Source: Haberlea rhodopensis (Eukaryota > Streptophyta > Magnoliopsida > Lamiales > Gesneriaceae). From it: a DNA stretch of 64,000 bases. The DNA is taken from assembly GCA_907163345.1 (NCBI GenBank), contig CAJQUN010001167.1, positions 32,774 through 96,773 of the forward strand. Reading direction: 5' to 3'. Below the pieces are notes generated by a model. It did no database searches, was not told where the DNA came from, and saw nothing but the letters and a program-made list of their open reading frames with translations. The position numbers were made by a program, and so were the translations under genes. Of the stretch, positions 11,761 through 23,166 are shown in pieces (the stretch's first letter is position 1; every line of letters begins with the position of its first letter).

Positions 11761-12239
11761 TTGGTCGACACTCAGTCTGTGATGTGCAACTTCATGATGA
11801 ATCCCCGTCAACTCCGCTAAAGACCATGCGAATACGCTAACATGCTTGGATAGACAACTCAGCAGCTCATGTCTCAGACGCGTGCTTAGATCCGAGGCCA
11901 CCCTTGTTGTTTTTTCGGGATGACCTGGGATCATGATAACCTCCTCTTCTCCTTCCAACACTGTCTGCACCTCTTGCATCCTTTGGGCTCTCTGTATGAG
12001 GTTAACCCTTCGATCCCCTTGATCACCGCTGCCTCTCTCATGTCTTGACCTCTTTACTTCTACCCTTACTGTCTCAGTGTAACATCTCTTTGATGACGGC
12101 TGGTCTCCCTTTACTTCTCCGACCCCCTTTTCGACCGGGAATTTGATTTTTTGATGGAACGTAGACGCTACAGCCCTGAACTCGTTCATGGTCGGCCTTC
12201 CTAAAATAACGTTATAGGAAGACGGGGCTTCAACGATGG

Positions 12240-14029
12240 TGAAGGAGGTTAACCGAGTCTTTCTGCCATCCCCACACCCATGGATAGGGGTAGGGTGATC
12301 TGCCCGAGAGGATACACTGTATGGCCTGCAAAACCAAAAAAAGGAGTAGAGATTTGCTCAAGATGATACTCATCTAACTCCATTTGCTGGAAAGCCTCCT
12401 GGAATGACACATTTACGGAATTCCTGGAGTCCACGAAAACTCTGCCGACCTCGTAATTAGCAACAGTTGCCCTTATGACGAGGGCATCATTATGTGGCAT
12501 TTTCACACCTTCCATATCCCGGGGACCGAAGCTAATTACCACCTCCTCCTCTGCATTGACAACCCTATCTCCGCTCAGCACCTCTCTCCTGCTCATAGCT
12601 TTCCGGGCTCTGTTGGAATCACCTTCAGTGGCTCCCCCGGAAATCATGTTAATAAAACCCGTGGGCGGAGAGTTGCCCCTAGGTGGTTCCTGCTCTTCTG
12701 GCCTCCTTATTGGCCCCCAGCCTCGTCCCCGACCCTGAAAGGAGGCACGAAAATTAGCACGTCCAACTCTGCCCCTTCCTCGGTATGGACCTCGGCCCCT
12801 CCCTCGTGAAGGGCTCTCATAGGGTTTGCTCGATCGGGGCGCCATCTGATTACACTGAGGACCATTCCGCAGGGTCGGCTCAAGTCCTCTATCCAAGTTA
12901 CGACACTCTTGTGTGTCATGCCCAGGAGTCTGATGGAAATCACAATATTTCTCTGCGGACCCCTTGCTCGGTCCGTCCTCGGTTCGTGGTGATTTTCGAA
13001 GGGTTTGTTCTTCACAAATCCGGACTGTCCCCTCTTTAGCAATCTTTTGGAGCATAAAGTGGGAGAAACGCCCGAGTCTTGCATCTTCCTAGGCCTTTTT
13101 TCTGCAGGCCTGAACTGCTTGTCACCAACTTTACACCTTCTTTTCTTCTCATCCCCTGAGCTTCATCCACGTTGATATACTTCTCAGCTCGTGTTAGGAG
13201 ATCATCATACGTGATGGGGGGGTCTCTTGATCAAGGACCGGAAAAACTCCCCTGCCTTCAAGCCCTCGGTGAATGCGCTAATCAGAATCTCTGCTGGGCA
13301 AGCAGGCACCTCCAGACTAGCAACATTAAAGCGCCGGATGTACTCTTGAAGGGCTTCGCCCTCTGTTTGTCTCATTTCAAACAGGCTTAGCAAGGTTTTC
13401 TTATACCGCTTACTGCTGGTGAACTGGTGAAGAAAAGTCGAGCTGAACTCTGAGAAAGAGGTTACTGAAGAAGGTTCGAGTTGATTAAACCATTGTTGGG
13501 CTGATTTTACCAGGTTCGTGATCTTTGCATTTTAGACGGTCTTAGTAGCAATGCAACATGTAAGCGTTCTCAAATCTGCCCAGTTGTTCCTCCGGATCAG
13601 TGCTCCCGTCATATTCCCCTGCATTCGGGGTCGGAAGTTGTTTGGGAGCTCCTCCCCCACTATCTCTTGGGAGAAAGGAATGCCCTTCTTCGGGGGGCAA
13701 TGTCCCCCGATCCCCTTCTTCATTACTCTAACCTACTTTCTCAACTCTTCAACCTCGACCTCGAGGTTGGGACCTCCAGTGGCCGGCAGGTGAGATGTGG
13801 CTACATGCTCGGGTTGTTCATTTTCTCGAATGCTCTCCCCCCAGCCACTTTTAGACTGATCCATAGCTCGCTTCATGGCTGTCTCAACTGTTATCGAGAT
13901 GAGGCGCGTGAGCTGTTCGAAAGTTAAGGCCCCACCGTCATGCCCGTCACAGGTGGTGGCTCATTTCCATTCACCGACGTGCCCGGTGTTCATTGTTTTC
14001 TCCTGGTTCGTCCTCCGCGTGTTTACCAT
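12240..14029 (-). pseudogene. Tat gag and protease, broken
   Basis: ATG at 14029 (MVNTRRTNQEKT). The Retrotrans_gag core spans about 13500-13190 (QWFNQLEPSSVTSFSEFS, GEALQEYIRRFNVA, AFTEGL). A zinc-knuckle-like CDFHQTPGHDTQEC lies near 12960-12900, followed by an Arg/Gly-rich stretch (RGRGRGPYRGRGRVGRANFR). The protease region has VFVDSRNSVNV where an active DSG triad is expected, so the site is probably lost. The frame then continues, with a break, into the pre-RT linker (GRPTMNEFRAVASTFHQKIK, about 12195-12140) and on to 11701. Several stops lie between 13960 and 13100. Confidence 0.85.
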
Positions 14030-14050
14030 TTTTATCAACGCATTATGCTC

Positions 14051-14069
14051 TTTCCCACAGACGGCGCCA
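14051..14069 (-). other. primer binding site of the Tat element
   Basis: On the minus strand TGGCGCCGTCTGTGGGAAA follows the LTR terminus GGTAACA after 2 bases. This is the standard position and sequence type for Tat elements. Confidence 0.85.
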
Positions 14070-14071
14070 TT

Positions 14072-14278
14072 TGTTACCTTGGATTTTGGTAGGGTGTCTT
14101 CCTTGGTCAACAATAACTCCTCCGACAAAGGTAAGCTATCCTGACTTGATCGTCGGAGGGGCCCCGCCGAAGAAACCTCTCCGGCTCCCTTCTAACTTTT
14201 CTATTTCAGGATAGCTTACCTCCGCCGGAGGAGTTATTGTTGACCAAGGAAGACAACCTACCAAAATCTGAGGTAACA
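14072..14278. repeat. 5' LTR of the Tat element, snap-back (near-palindromic) structure
   Basis: The segment begins TGTTACC and ends GGTAACA. Its outer arms of about 70 bases are inverted repeats of each other with a few mismatches, around a non-palindromic middle of about 60 bases. The middle runs in the opposite direction to the equivalent part of the copy at 3220-3360. It may be a rearranged LTR rather than the native form. Confidence 0.75.
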
Positions 14279-14446
14279 TGTAGCATTGATGTGTTGCTAG
14301 ATACCGCTCATTGCTTGTGACACAAAATAAGATTTTATGTCATTGCCAACATTGCAAGATCCTAACGGGTCGCACAAAAGATTAAATCGATAAAGGGAAG
14401 ATAAAATTCATTGGATGAATTAATTTGATTATGAAGATTCCTAATC

Positions 14447-14500
<54 letters not shown>

Positions 14501-14510
14501 TGTATATATA
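14447..14510. repeat. (TA)n microsatellite
   Basis: An uninterrupted TA run followed by two copies of an ATTATGTATATATATA-type block up to about 14530. Confidence 0.9.
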
Positions 14511-14625
14511 TATATAATTATGTATATATATAAATTTGATATACATATGAATATACGGATATAAAGTGGGATGGGCCAAGGGGTTTTTTGAAAACCCTAT
14601 TCTGTAAAATGTTAGCCGCCTCATT

Positions 14626-14667
<42 letters not shown>

Positions 14668-14682
14668 CGCGCGCACGCGCGC
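14626..14682. repeat. (TA)n(TG)n(CG)n compound microsatellite
   Basis: TATATA passes into GTGTGT and then GCGCGC, an alternating purine-pyrimidine tract that could adopt left-handed DNA. Confidence 0.85.
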
Positions 14683-15029
14683 ATTAGGTTTACATAGAGT
14701 TACGTTAATTCAGATTAACAATTCTAAAACCTAACCCTATCGAGCAGCCGTGTTTTCTTTTTTACGGCTAGTTCTCCTTAGTTGAATTATCAAGTATAGA
14801 AACTTGATAATTTCAACATCCCTTATCGATTCGATCATGTGGAAACCGTAGAGGCAAATCTGTGAAGTTTTACTCGTGACTCGTGGATGTTCATCTTCGA
14901 GGATTCTGCATCAAACACGCTACAAAGGTGTAACTTTAATCACCCGATATGATTACTTCGTATAGGTCCTCGGTGGAAATCCGAATTTTTAATTATTCCG
15001 CTGCATTCATGCTCGTCGGATTCCTTACA

Positions 15030-16795
15030 TAGAGCTTAACGGCTCTATTTTTCCAATTTTTCAGCTTTTTCGGCGGTTTAGTTGTTCCACCTGTTCCAGT
15101 TTCTGCTTCTCATGTTTGCTTGTTTGTAACTCTTGATTCATTGATCTCCAGACAAAGTGATGAACATGGAAATTGTAGCCCTTTGTCTTAGTTTGTCATA
15201 GAATGAAGAATCACTTGATTTTGAATTTGCATGAGAGCGATATGCTCAAAATACGATATTATATATCTGCTGAAACATTTCTCAATTCATGTGCAAAATC
15301 CATGATTTGTAGATGATTGTTCACCATCTTAGAATCTGATTCAGACTGCTGAAGATGATTCGTAAATATTCGTCTTAGCTTTCCAACACGAATTGCTCTA
15401 TTTTGATAATCAATCTGGGCGATATGTCAAAATACAAGAACTGTTATGTTAAAATTGTTTGTTGTTTCAAACGGGTTCAACAGAAACTTGCATTTTGATT
15501 TGGTTGAAAATATCAAAAATACAAGAACTGCTAGATTAAAATAGTTTATTGTTTCAAACAGGTTCAACATAAACCTGCATTTTGATTTGTTTGTTTACCA
15601 TTTTGATTTGTTTGTTCAACCATTAGGTCTGCCAGTCTGAAGATGACTTTTACTATTTTGATTTGTTTGTTCGACCATTTTGGAAAAATTCTATTTTGAT
15701 AACTGAGCGATGAGATAAACTTGAAACAAAATGTTGTACTAGAACTGATTCTACCTACTGAGCTGGTTTGCTTCTTCAAAACCGATTTGGCACTTCCAAA
15801 TCTAGTCTAGCTCTTCCAGAACTGATCTTGCACACTTCCTGAACTAGTCTTGCACTTCCAAAATTGTTTTGCTTAAAGGATATGCAATGTAAACCTCAAG
15901 TTAATATTCAAACAATTCTTTACTAAATCATCAAGCTCGAAATTATCATCTTTAAACTGCACATATAATGAAATATGTTAATAACACTTTGATAAATTTT
16001 ATTATCATCAAAATCAAGATTGATCATGTTTCCAGAATCCAACGATTCACCTTTTCTTTAAGCTAATGAAGTGCATGTTCAAAATGATGGGACACTGGAA
16101 AGCAATCCATAAAATGTTTGATGAGGTATGTCATAAAATCCAAGTCCTTGAGATGTTTTGATTTGGTTATTCATGGTTAAAGAATTCTTATAAATAGATA
16201 TAAAACTAAAATTCATTTACAAATTTGAGGCAAGGAAAATGGTAATTAAGCTACAAGGTTTACTCTCAAGTTCAAGGATTCTAAAATAGATTAAATTTAA
16301 AATCTAAATATATAAAAAAAAGTAATGCATTATCCTATGAGCCAAAGATAAAATTGAATTTTTCAAAATTGATATTGGAATTAGCAAAGAAATTGAATCA
16401 AGTTGATTTAAGTTGGTTCCGTGATTTATTCATCTTAGCATAATATTTTCTCACCTTGAACGTTTTTGGGATAATTAAAAATCGCCATTAAAGCCAGCAC
16501 AGCAGTCCTCAGCAGCGAAGAAATAGATAATTGTCTGAATTGTGAAATGTAAATGTATTCATCAGACATGTTAATAAAATCAAAGTATTTCAGTCGAATC
16601 TCTCAGTCTTATTCATTTATTTTGAATAGTTCATTTATTTTGAACAATAAAACTTAATCGATATGATCTTCAATTTTCAGTGTTCATTTATTTTGAACAA
16701 GAAGACTTTGATCTAAAAGAATACTCTACAAAGAAAAAAGGACTTTATAAGAGGATTTAGAAGCAAGGTTTTGTCATAATCAAAAAGGGGGAATT
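15030..16795 (+). mobile_element. non-coding copia internal remnant ending in a polypurine tract
   Basis: No coding frame was recognised. At the right end, TCAAAAAGGGGGAATT (16780-16795) abuts the LTR start TGTTAG at 16796. This is a polypurine tract for a 3' LTR. Short repeats of TTCATTTATTTTGAA occur at about 16610-16700, and similar 50-60 bp segments recur at about 15440-15600. Confidence 0.5.
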
Positions 16796-17930
16796 TGTTA
16801 GTTCTGGATTTTAAAGATGACAAAACAGACCAGACCGATCGAGCCATGACAAAACAGATCAGACCGATATAGTCTATCTCAAAACAGAACGGATCGATGC
16901 AAACCAGTCTGACTAGATCGAAGCACATCCAGATCGAACAACAAGATCAGACCAGACCAGCTCGATGAAGATCAGATCAGAGCAGTCGAAGTTTAGTAAG
17001 CTTCGTTCTTCAGTCCGAATAATCAACGGCTATTTATTGAAGCATTTAATGATGCATTTAATGCTGAAAAAGACCAAGGACTGAAGATTACGTCAAATGG
17101 TAAATAGACAAAGGAGAGTCTACCTGACAAGCGCCGAAAGAACAGACCTGAAGGGAAAGTTCCTAAAGAAGAAGACTGAAGCTTGTTCAGACATTGACCA
17201 AAGAGAAGAGTTGCACAGAAAAGGAAATATTGTCGTTGGTATAAACGACTATATAAGGATGCAACTAAAATGCTCGGAAGAAGACTTTCACTGATCAATT
17301 AAGAGACTGAACAACACAAGCTTACAAGTCAAAACATTCTTGAGCAGAACCATCGCAGAAAGATTTTTATCTTACCAGTCTGCTCAAAGTTTTTATAGCA
17401 CATCCTATTGTAATATTTGATCATCTAAAGGATCAATTGTGCGTAGATTAATTCACTATATCTTGTGTATTTGTGTCATAATAGAATAGTGAGATTCAAT
17501 TGTAACTGTCAGACGGATTGTGTCTGAACAGATTTAGAGACTAGGAGTTTCAGTCTGGTAGTGAGGTAAATCCAGCTGAATCGGGGTTGTACAAGTAGTT
17601 GTATTACTCAAAGTCTTCTAGTGAATCCTTCCTTGATTGGAAGAAGGGGAGACGTAGAAGGATTTGCTTTTGAACTTCCAGAAACATATCTTGTCTACTT
17701 ACATCTCGCACTGCTTTGCATTTCATAAGCTATCAACCGTTCTTACTAGCTAAAAACATGCCGTTTCCGCAATCTCATTTCAGTGGTCTGTTCTGCTTTA
17801 GTATTGATTAAGAAACAGATTGCATTCACTAACCTGAGTGAAATCAATAAGGATTAATTTTTGAGGAGTGTTCATTTACCCTCCCCCCCCCCCCCCCCCC
17901 CCCACTAAACACTCCCATCCGATCCTAACA
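16796..17930 (+). mobile_element. copia LTR, full length (1135 bp)
   Basis: Starts TGTTAG and ends CCTAACA at 17930, with a primer binding site 2 bases later. The 3' half (17386-17930) is repeated at 22641-23166. Near the end is a run of 21 C (17883-17903) where the other copy has about seven. The 5' part is rich in CAGACCAGACCGATCGA-type short repeats. Confidence 0.85.
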
Positions 17931-17932
17931 AG

Positions 17933-17945
17933 TGGTATCAAAGCC
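17933..17945 (+). other. copia primer binding site
   Basis: TGGTATCAAAGCC is complementary to the 3' end of initiator tRNA-Met with one change, placed directly after the LTR. Confidence 0.85.
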
Positions 17946-18002
17946 AGGTTTTCTTAATCATTAAAGATACTTGGACTGACGGCATCCTTCAACAAGATTC
18001 TC

Positions 18003-18656
18003 ATGTTCTCAAAAGAAGATTATGATGATTGGAGAATCAGAATGCAAGCTCACCTGGCAGCACAGGATGACGATATGTGGTACGTCATTACAGACGGACC
18101 AATGAAAATATTAAAAGTGAATCCTGCACTATGAGGATTAAGTGGCGAACCTCAAATGATCGAGAAAGAAAGGGCTACCTGGACAAATGAAGAAAGAAAG
18201 AAAGCCAATCTAGAAAACGTAGCCAATGACATCTTGTTTAAAACGTTGGACAAGAACATGTTCAGCAAGACTAAGATGTGCTCCACTGCCAAAGAAATTT
18301 GGGACAAGATTGCACAGCTATGTGAAGGGAATGGCCAGACAAAGGAAAATAAGCTGACTGTAGCTCTACAAAAATTTGAGAGCATAAAGATGAAGCTTGG
18401 AGAAACTCTAAACGAGTTTGATGAAAGAGTTACTGACATCATCAACGAACTGAACGGTCTGGACAATGACTATTCCAACAGAGAGATTGCTCTGAAGGTG
18501 ATGAGAGCATTGCCAAAGGAATGGGATGTCAAGACGATTGTCATGAGGGAGTCTAAAGATCTGAACAAGGTCGAACTCCATGATTTGCTCGCTGATCTTA
18601 AGGCGTACGAGTTTGAGCTGATCACCAGAGGTGAAGCAGAGCCATCCACCTCTTAG
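18003..18656 (+). pseudogene. copia Gag, one internal stop
   Basis: ATG at 18003 gives MFSKEDYDDWRIRMQAHLAA, the start of a UBN2-type copia Gag. A TGA at 18132-18134 interrupts it. The frame then stays open from 18135 to the stop at 18654-18656, with CEGNGQTKENKLTVALQKFE and EYFNREIALKVMRALP-like text. A zinc knuckle follows in a further frame at about 18847-18890. Confidence 0.85.
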
Positions 18657-19074
18657 CCAAACAAGGCACTTGCAGCCATTCCAGACCATTCCACCCCCTC
18701 CACAGACCGGTATATCGAACAGATAAGTAATGATGCTATGTCATTATTCATAAAAAAAATTGGTAAATTCATGTATAAGAACAAAAGGAATTTTAAGCCT
18801 TCTCATCAGTATAAATCAAGAAAAGATAATACTGTTAACGATCAGGCTTGCTACAATTGTGGTAAGATCGGATATTTTATTGCAGATTGCACCAGACAGA
18901 AGAAAGATGAAAGAAGAGAAATGCATCATGATGATAAGAAAAAGAATCATTACAAATATCGTAAAAGTCATCACGGAAAGGCTCAAAAAGTTCTGGGCAA
19001 AGGCTATAAATACTGGCAATGTCAATACTGCTTCTCAGGGCCAGATGTTCCATAATTAAACTACCGCTGGAAAA
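18657..19074 (+). pseudogene. copia zinc-knuckle region
   Basis: Contains DQACYNCGKIGYFIADCTRQ (about 18840-18900), a CCHC-like knuckle in which the usual H is replaced (C-x2-C-x4-F/I-x4-C). The region is Lys-rich and then ends. Protease and integrase do not follow. Confidence 0.7.
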
Positions 19075-20699
19075 AGAGACATCCACCTAATCTAGTGATT
19101 GGAAGCCCATCGGCACCCATAAGAACCATAGGACAGATGATTGATGAATTCACTCACACTGCATTCATATCTAATCTGGAACCAAAACAGACTTGCGAAG
19201 CTCTAGCTGACTATAACTGGATAGAAGCTATGCAAGAAGAGCTCAACTAGTTTGAACAGAATCAGGTATGGAGTGTAACTCCCAGACCAAGTGATCAGCA
19301 TGTTATTGGAGCTAGATGGGTCTTCAGGAACAAGCTAGATGCAAATGGCAAAGTAGTCAGAAACAAGGCCAGACTGGTTGCACAAGGTTTCAGACAAGAA
19401 GAAGGAATCGACTTTGAAGAATCCTTTGCATCAGTTGCCAGACTAGAAGCCATTCGAATCTTTCTTGCATATGCTGCCTTTAAAGATTTTAAGGTTTATC
19501 AAATGGACGTGAAGAGTGCATTTCTAAATGGCAAACTTCAGGAGGAAGTCTACATCGAACAACCTCCTGGATTTCATAATCACTCCTTCCCAGATCACGT
19601 ATACTTACTGAATAAGGCAGTGTATGGACTTAAACAAGCTCCAAGAGCCTAGTATGACACTCTGTCTCAATTTCTTCTGGATCATGATTTTCAGATCGGT
19701 TCAGTAGATAAAACTTTATTTACATTTATTAAGGGGGAACATGCTTTGTTAGTTCAAATATATGTTGATGATATTATCTTTGGGTCAACTAACCCCAAAC
19801 TTTGCGAGAAGTTCTCTAAGTTAATGCAGGGACAGTTTGAGATGAGTATGATGGGAGAATTGTCATTCTTCTTGGGTCTCCAAGTCAAACAGCTCAGCAA
19901 TGGTATATTCATCAATCAAACCAAGTATACCAAGGAGCTACTCAAAAGATTCGGAATGGAGACTTGCTCAACTGCTTCAACTCCAATGAGTCCATCAATC
20001 AAGCTAGATAAATACGAAAGGGGAACGACAGTTGAGGTAACAATGTATAGAGGTCTGATCGGATCGCTGTTATATCTTACAGTGAGCCGGCCTGATATTA
20101 TGTTTTCAGTCTACATGTGCGCTAGATTTCAATCTGATCCTAAGTAATCTCACTTTATTGCAGCTAAGCGTATTCTTAAATACTTGAAAGGATCTCAGAA
20201 TGTTGGTCTCTGGTATCCCAAAGATCCAAATTTTAATTTAATTGGATATTCAGACGCTGATTATGCAGGGTGTAAGATCGATCGCAAGAGCACCAGTGGA
20301 ACTTGTCAATTTCTAGGTGAAAGATTGATCTCGTGGTTTAGCAAGAAGCAAACATCAATTGCCACATCCACAGTTGAGGTAGAATATCTCGCTGCTGGAA
20401 GCTGTTGCGCTCTCTGGGTTCAACATCTGCTCAGAGACTATGGCATTCAAGCTGCTGAGTCTCTGATCTTCTGCGACAACACAAGTGCAATTGTTATAAC
20501 GCATAATCCAGTCACGCACTCTCGAACGAAGCATATTGACATCAAACATCATTTTATTCGAGATCACGTTGTCAAAAAGGAGATTCGGATCGAGTATATT
20601 TCAACAGACCAGCAAGCTGGAGACATCTTCACTAAACCACTCCCTGAGGCTAAATTTAATTATTTTTGTCAAATTCTTGGTTTAATATATCTATCTTAA
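19075..20699 (+). pseudogene. copia reverse transcriptase and RNase H, broken
   Basis: In order: GARWVFRNKLDANGKVVRNK, ARLVAQGFRQEEGIDFEESF, VYQMDVKSAFLNGKLQEEVY, VYGLKQAPRA, VQIYVDDIIFGSTN (catalytic YVDD), FLGLQVKQLSNGIF, IGYSDADYAGCKIDRKSTSG, and KHIDIKHHFIRDHV with a C-terminal end at 20697. Stops occur at about 19248, 19650 (replacing W in RAWYD) and 20146. Everything between the Gag knuckle and the RT, including protease and integrase, is missing. Confidence 0.9.
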
Positions 20700-21138
20700 T
20701 ATGTTTGATGATTGCTTTATTTTGTTCTTAAAGAATTAGTGTTAGCACAGATCGATAATACAATGGTCAGAAAAATACAGACCGGTCCGGACTTTCATAC
20801 AGATCTCTATCGATCTGATATTACCTTATGATTTGTTTTAAAACACTATTAGTCTTTAACATAGTAACATTTTAACAGCCCGGACTGATCGAAATTTAAC
20901 CGCCTTACTATTATCTCATCTTATCCGTTAAAATTTGAATTTTTAAATATCGGTCATCGAGATACAGACATGTGTCTAATATCTCCTACTTATCGGGCTG
21001 TACATTTCTTCTAACTTTTTCACTTCTCTCATTTACTGATGTCTGGTTATCTCTCTTCAACATTTTTTCCGTTTGTCCTACTTGCATTACAATCACTCAA
21101 ATGACAACTATCACTCACAACTCTCTGTCTATTAGTTT
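20700..21138 (+). mobile_element. copia region after RNase H, non-coding
   Basis: AT-rich with some GACCGGTCCGGACT-type words like those in the copia LTR. No long reading frame was recognised as env-like. Confidence 0.4.
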
Positions 21139-22640
21139 TGTAAGGACCCCCGTTCCCTTAACCGTTATTAGTGTATTAACCCTTGCAATTAGTGCATACA
21201 ATCATGTTATCAAGGGGAAAGAGATTACATGCAACTCTAGCATGAAATACCATCTATAAAATTCCTTTACATTAATCGTATAATGTCTAAACTTTCCCCA
21301 ACATAATCCATAAACATAACATGCACCTTTATACATACACTAACATGCTCTCAATTCATTTTGCAATTCATAATTAATTGCATGCAATACATAAATGAAA
21401 AGAGAAATGACCTTGCCTTCTTTATACAATCCATATACACATAATACTGCTCACATGCGAGCATCGAATAAGTATACGTGTATCTAATGTATAAAGTATC
21501 ATGCTCAATACCGTCGCTGGTATCTCGATCCTGGAAGCACCTCAAATCCACAGCCCGAGCTCAACTCCAAGCCATCGATGTACATAATAACCTGCCCCAA
21601 CAAAGACAGCCCCAACACGGGGTGAGCATACCAATATCCCAAATCCAATAATCACAATAACACAATTCATAATTTACAAAAATGTAAATGCTATGAAATA
21701 TAAAGGATGCTCCCTTGATGGTATCATCCTCATCCGGGATTCCTTGCACTGTCCCTGTTCTCAAAATAACTGAAACCATCAAATTCCCAAATGCCAGTTA
21801 ATCATTACATTGATTAACAAATTCATTTGCCACATACCGATATCATCATCAATAATATCAAATCATTAAACAATGATTACAAGTATTCCATATATCTCAC
21901 TTATGGTTCCATAGTTCTATTTCATTGCTCGCTCTACAATAGCGGCATTTCATTCTCACACATGCTCAACAGCAATAGCGTCCCAACCGATGTTCGCTCA
22001 AAGGCGACAACATCTCAATCATTGCTCGCTCAAAAGCGGCACCATATAATTCTCAATGCACATAAATCCATTTGTAGCAATTACCGTAAACCTCGCATTT
22101 CAATGTCCGTTTATTGCTAATACCATATACTATGCATTTCCATATACATTCATTGCCATACAGTGTACCATGCACTCAACAATTGCAATTATAATAAAGG
22201 GCTGTGCTCGTACGTCATACGTACCTTATACTTCCGTAGTTCGAGTCCGACCTCGCCTGAGTCCCACGACCCGATGAATTATGTGCTAACACATAAATAG
22301 CTCACAATTAAACACAAGCATGCAACCACGTGCCCAAGCACGTGCATAACCCCCAACCATATCGTCAATCCATGACGATTACCAAAATAAAAGCCCCCCG
22401 GCTAAGCATGCATAATACCCAAAATATTCCATTTTTCATGTTTAAAAGATAGCCAAAAACCCAACCGAGAATTCCGTTTTATTAAATTTTTTGCTCCAAC
22501 CAATCCATTTTAAAAGTATAGCATTCCCATTGGAATGTAGACATTGCCCCAGAAATGGGATAATTAAACTTCGATTCCAAAATCCCGACATTTTTCCAAA
22601 GTTTTGAAAAAAACAAAACACTTCGGGCCGCGATCGATCA
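21139..22640 (-). mobile_element. LTR-like block, probably a gypsy solo LTR or LTR fragment
   Basis: Begins TGTAAGGACCCCCG and ends CGATCGATCA, so that in minus orientation it would run TGATCGATCGCGGC ... GGGGGTCCTTACA, typical of gypsy LTR termini. It carries no coding frame. It replaces the start of the copia 3' LTR, which resumes at 22641. The flanks (AGTTT at 21134-21138, AAGTTT at 22641-22646) are only a possible target duplication. Confidence 0.4.
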
Positions 22641-23166
22641 AAGTTTTTATAGCACATCCTATTGTAATATTTGATCATCTAAAGGATCAATTGTGCGTAG
22701 ATTAATTCACTCTATCTTGTGTATTTGTGTCATAATAGAAGAGTGAGATTTAATTGTAACTATCAGACGGATTGTGTCTGAACAGATTGAGAGACTAGGA
22801 GTTCCAGTCTGGTAGTGAGGTAAATCCAGCTGAATCGTGGTTGTACAAGCAGTTGTATTACTCAAAGTCTTCTAGTGAATCCTTCCTTGATTGGAAGAAG
22901 GGGAGACATAGAAGGATTTGCCTTCGAACTTCCAGAAACATATCCCGTCTACTTACATCTCGCACTGCTTTGCATTTCATAAGCTATCAACCGTTCTTGC
23001 TAGCTAAGAACATACCGTTTTCGCACTCTCATTTCAGTGGTCTGTTCTGCTTTAGTATTGATTAAGAAACATATTTCATTCACTAACCTGAGTGAAATCA
23101 ATAAGGATTAATTTTTGGAGGAGTGTTCATTCACCCCCCGCTAAACACTCCCATCCGATCCTAACA
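22641..23166 (+). mobile_element. truncated copia 3' LTR
   Basis: Repeats 17386-17930 almost base for base, ending CCTAACA at 23166. The first 590 bp of the LTR are absent. The C-run is about seven long here. Confidence 0.85.

Larger units (their letters stand above)
3220..14278 (-). mobile_element. Ty3-gypsy Tat-lineage retrotransposon, decayed, nested
   Basis: Minus-strand order is LTR (14278-14072), PBS TGGCGCCGT (14069-14061), gag-protease (14029-12240), RT (about 11760-11030), RNase H (10975-10650), second RNase H (10500-10212), integrase (8475-7104), tandem repeats (7042-6800), an antisense gene (4399-6399 on plus) and a 3' LTR end at 3220. Two RNase H domains and an antisense extra gene before the 3' LTR are hallmarks known for the Tat lineage. 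The flanks GGTAG (3215-3219) and TGTAG (14279-14283) fit a 5-bp target duplication with one change. Without the solo LTR inserted in it, the element is about 9.3 kb. Every domain carries stops or frameshifts, so it is inactive. Confidence 0.85.
14284..15029 (+). mobile_element. right part of the plus-strand copia LTR split by the Tat element
   Basis: It continues the LTR interrupted at 3219 and ends ...GATTCCTTACA at 15029. The next bases TAGAGCTTAACGG look like a tRNA-Met primer binding site (TGGTATCAGAGC) that has lost about six bases. It contains (TA)n at about 14447-14510 and (TA)n(TG)n(CG)n at about 14626-14682. Confidence 0.55.

Noticed and set aside
12475..13039. Plus-strand frames opposite Tat gag
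   Set aside because: Antisense to the Arg/Gly-rich Gag region, where high GC leaves all frames open.
21134..22646. AGTTT as a certain target duplication of the LTR-like block
   Set aside because: On the right it overlaps the copia LTR sequence and is offset by one base from the CA end, and the left flank is not the missing LTR part.
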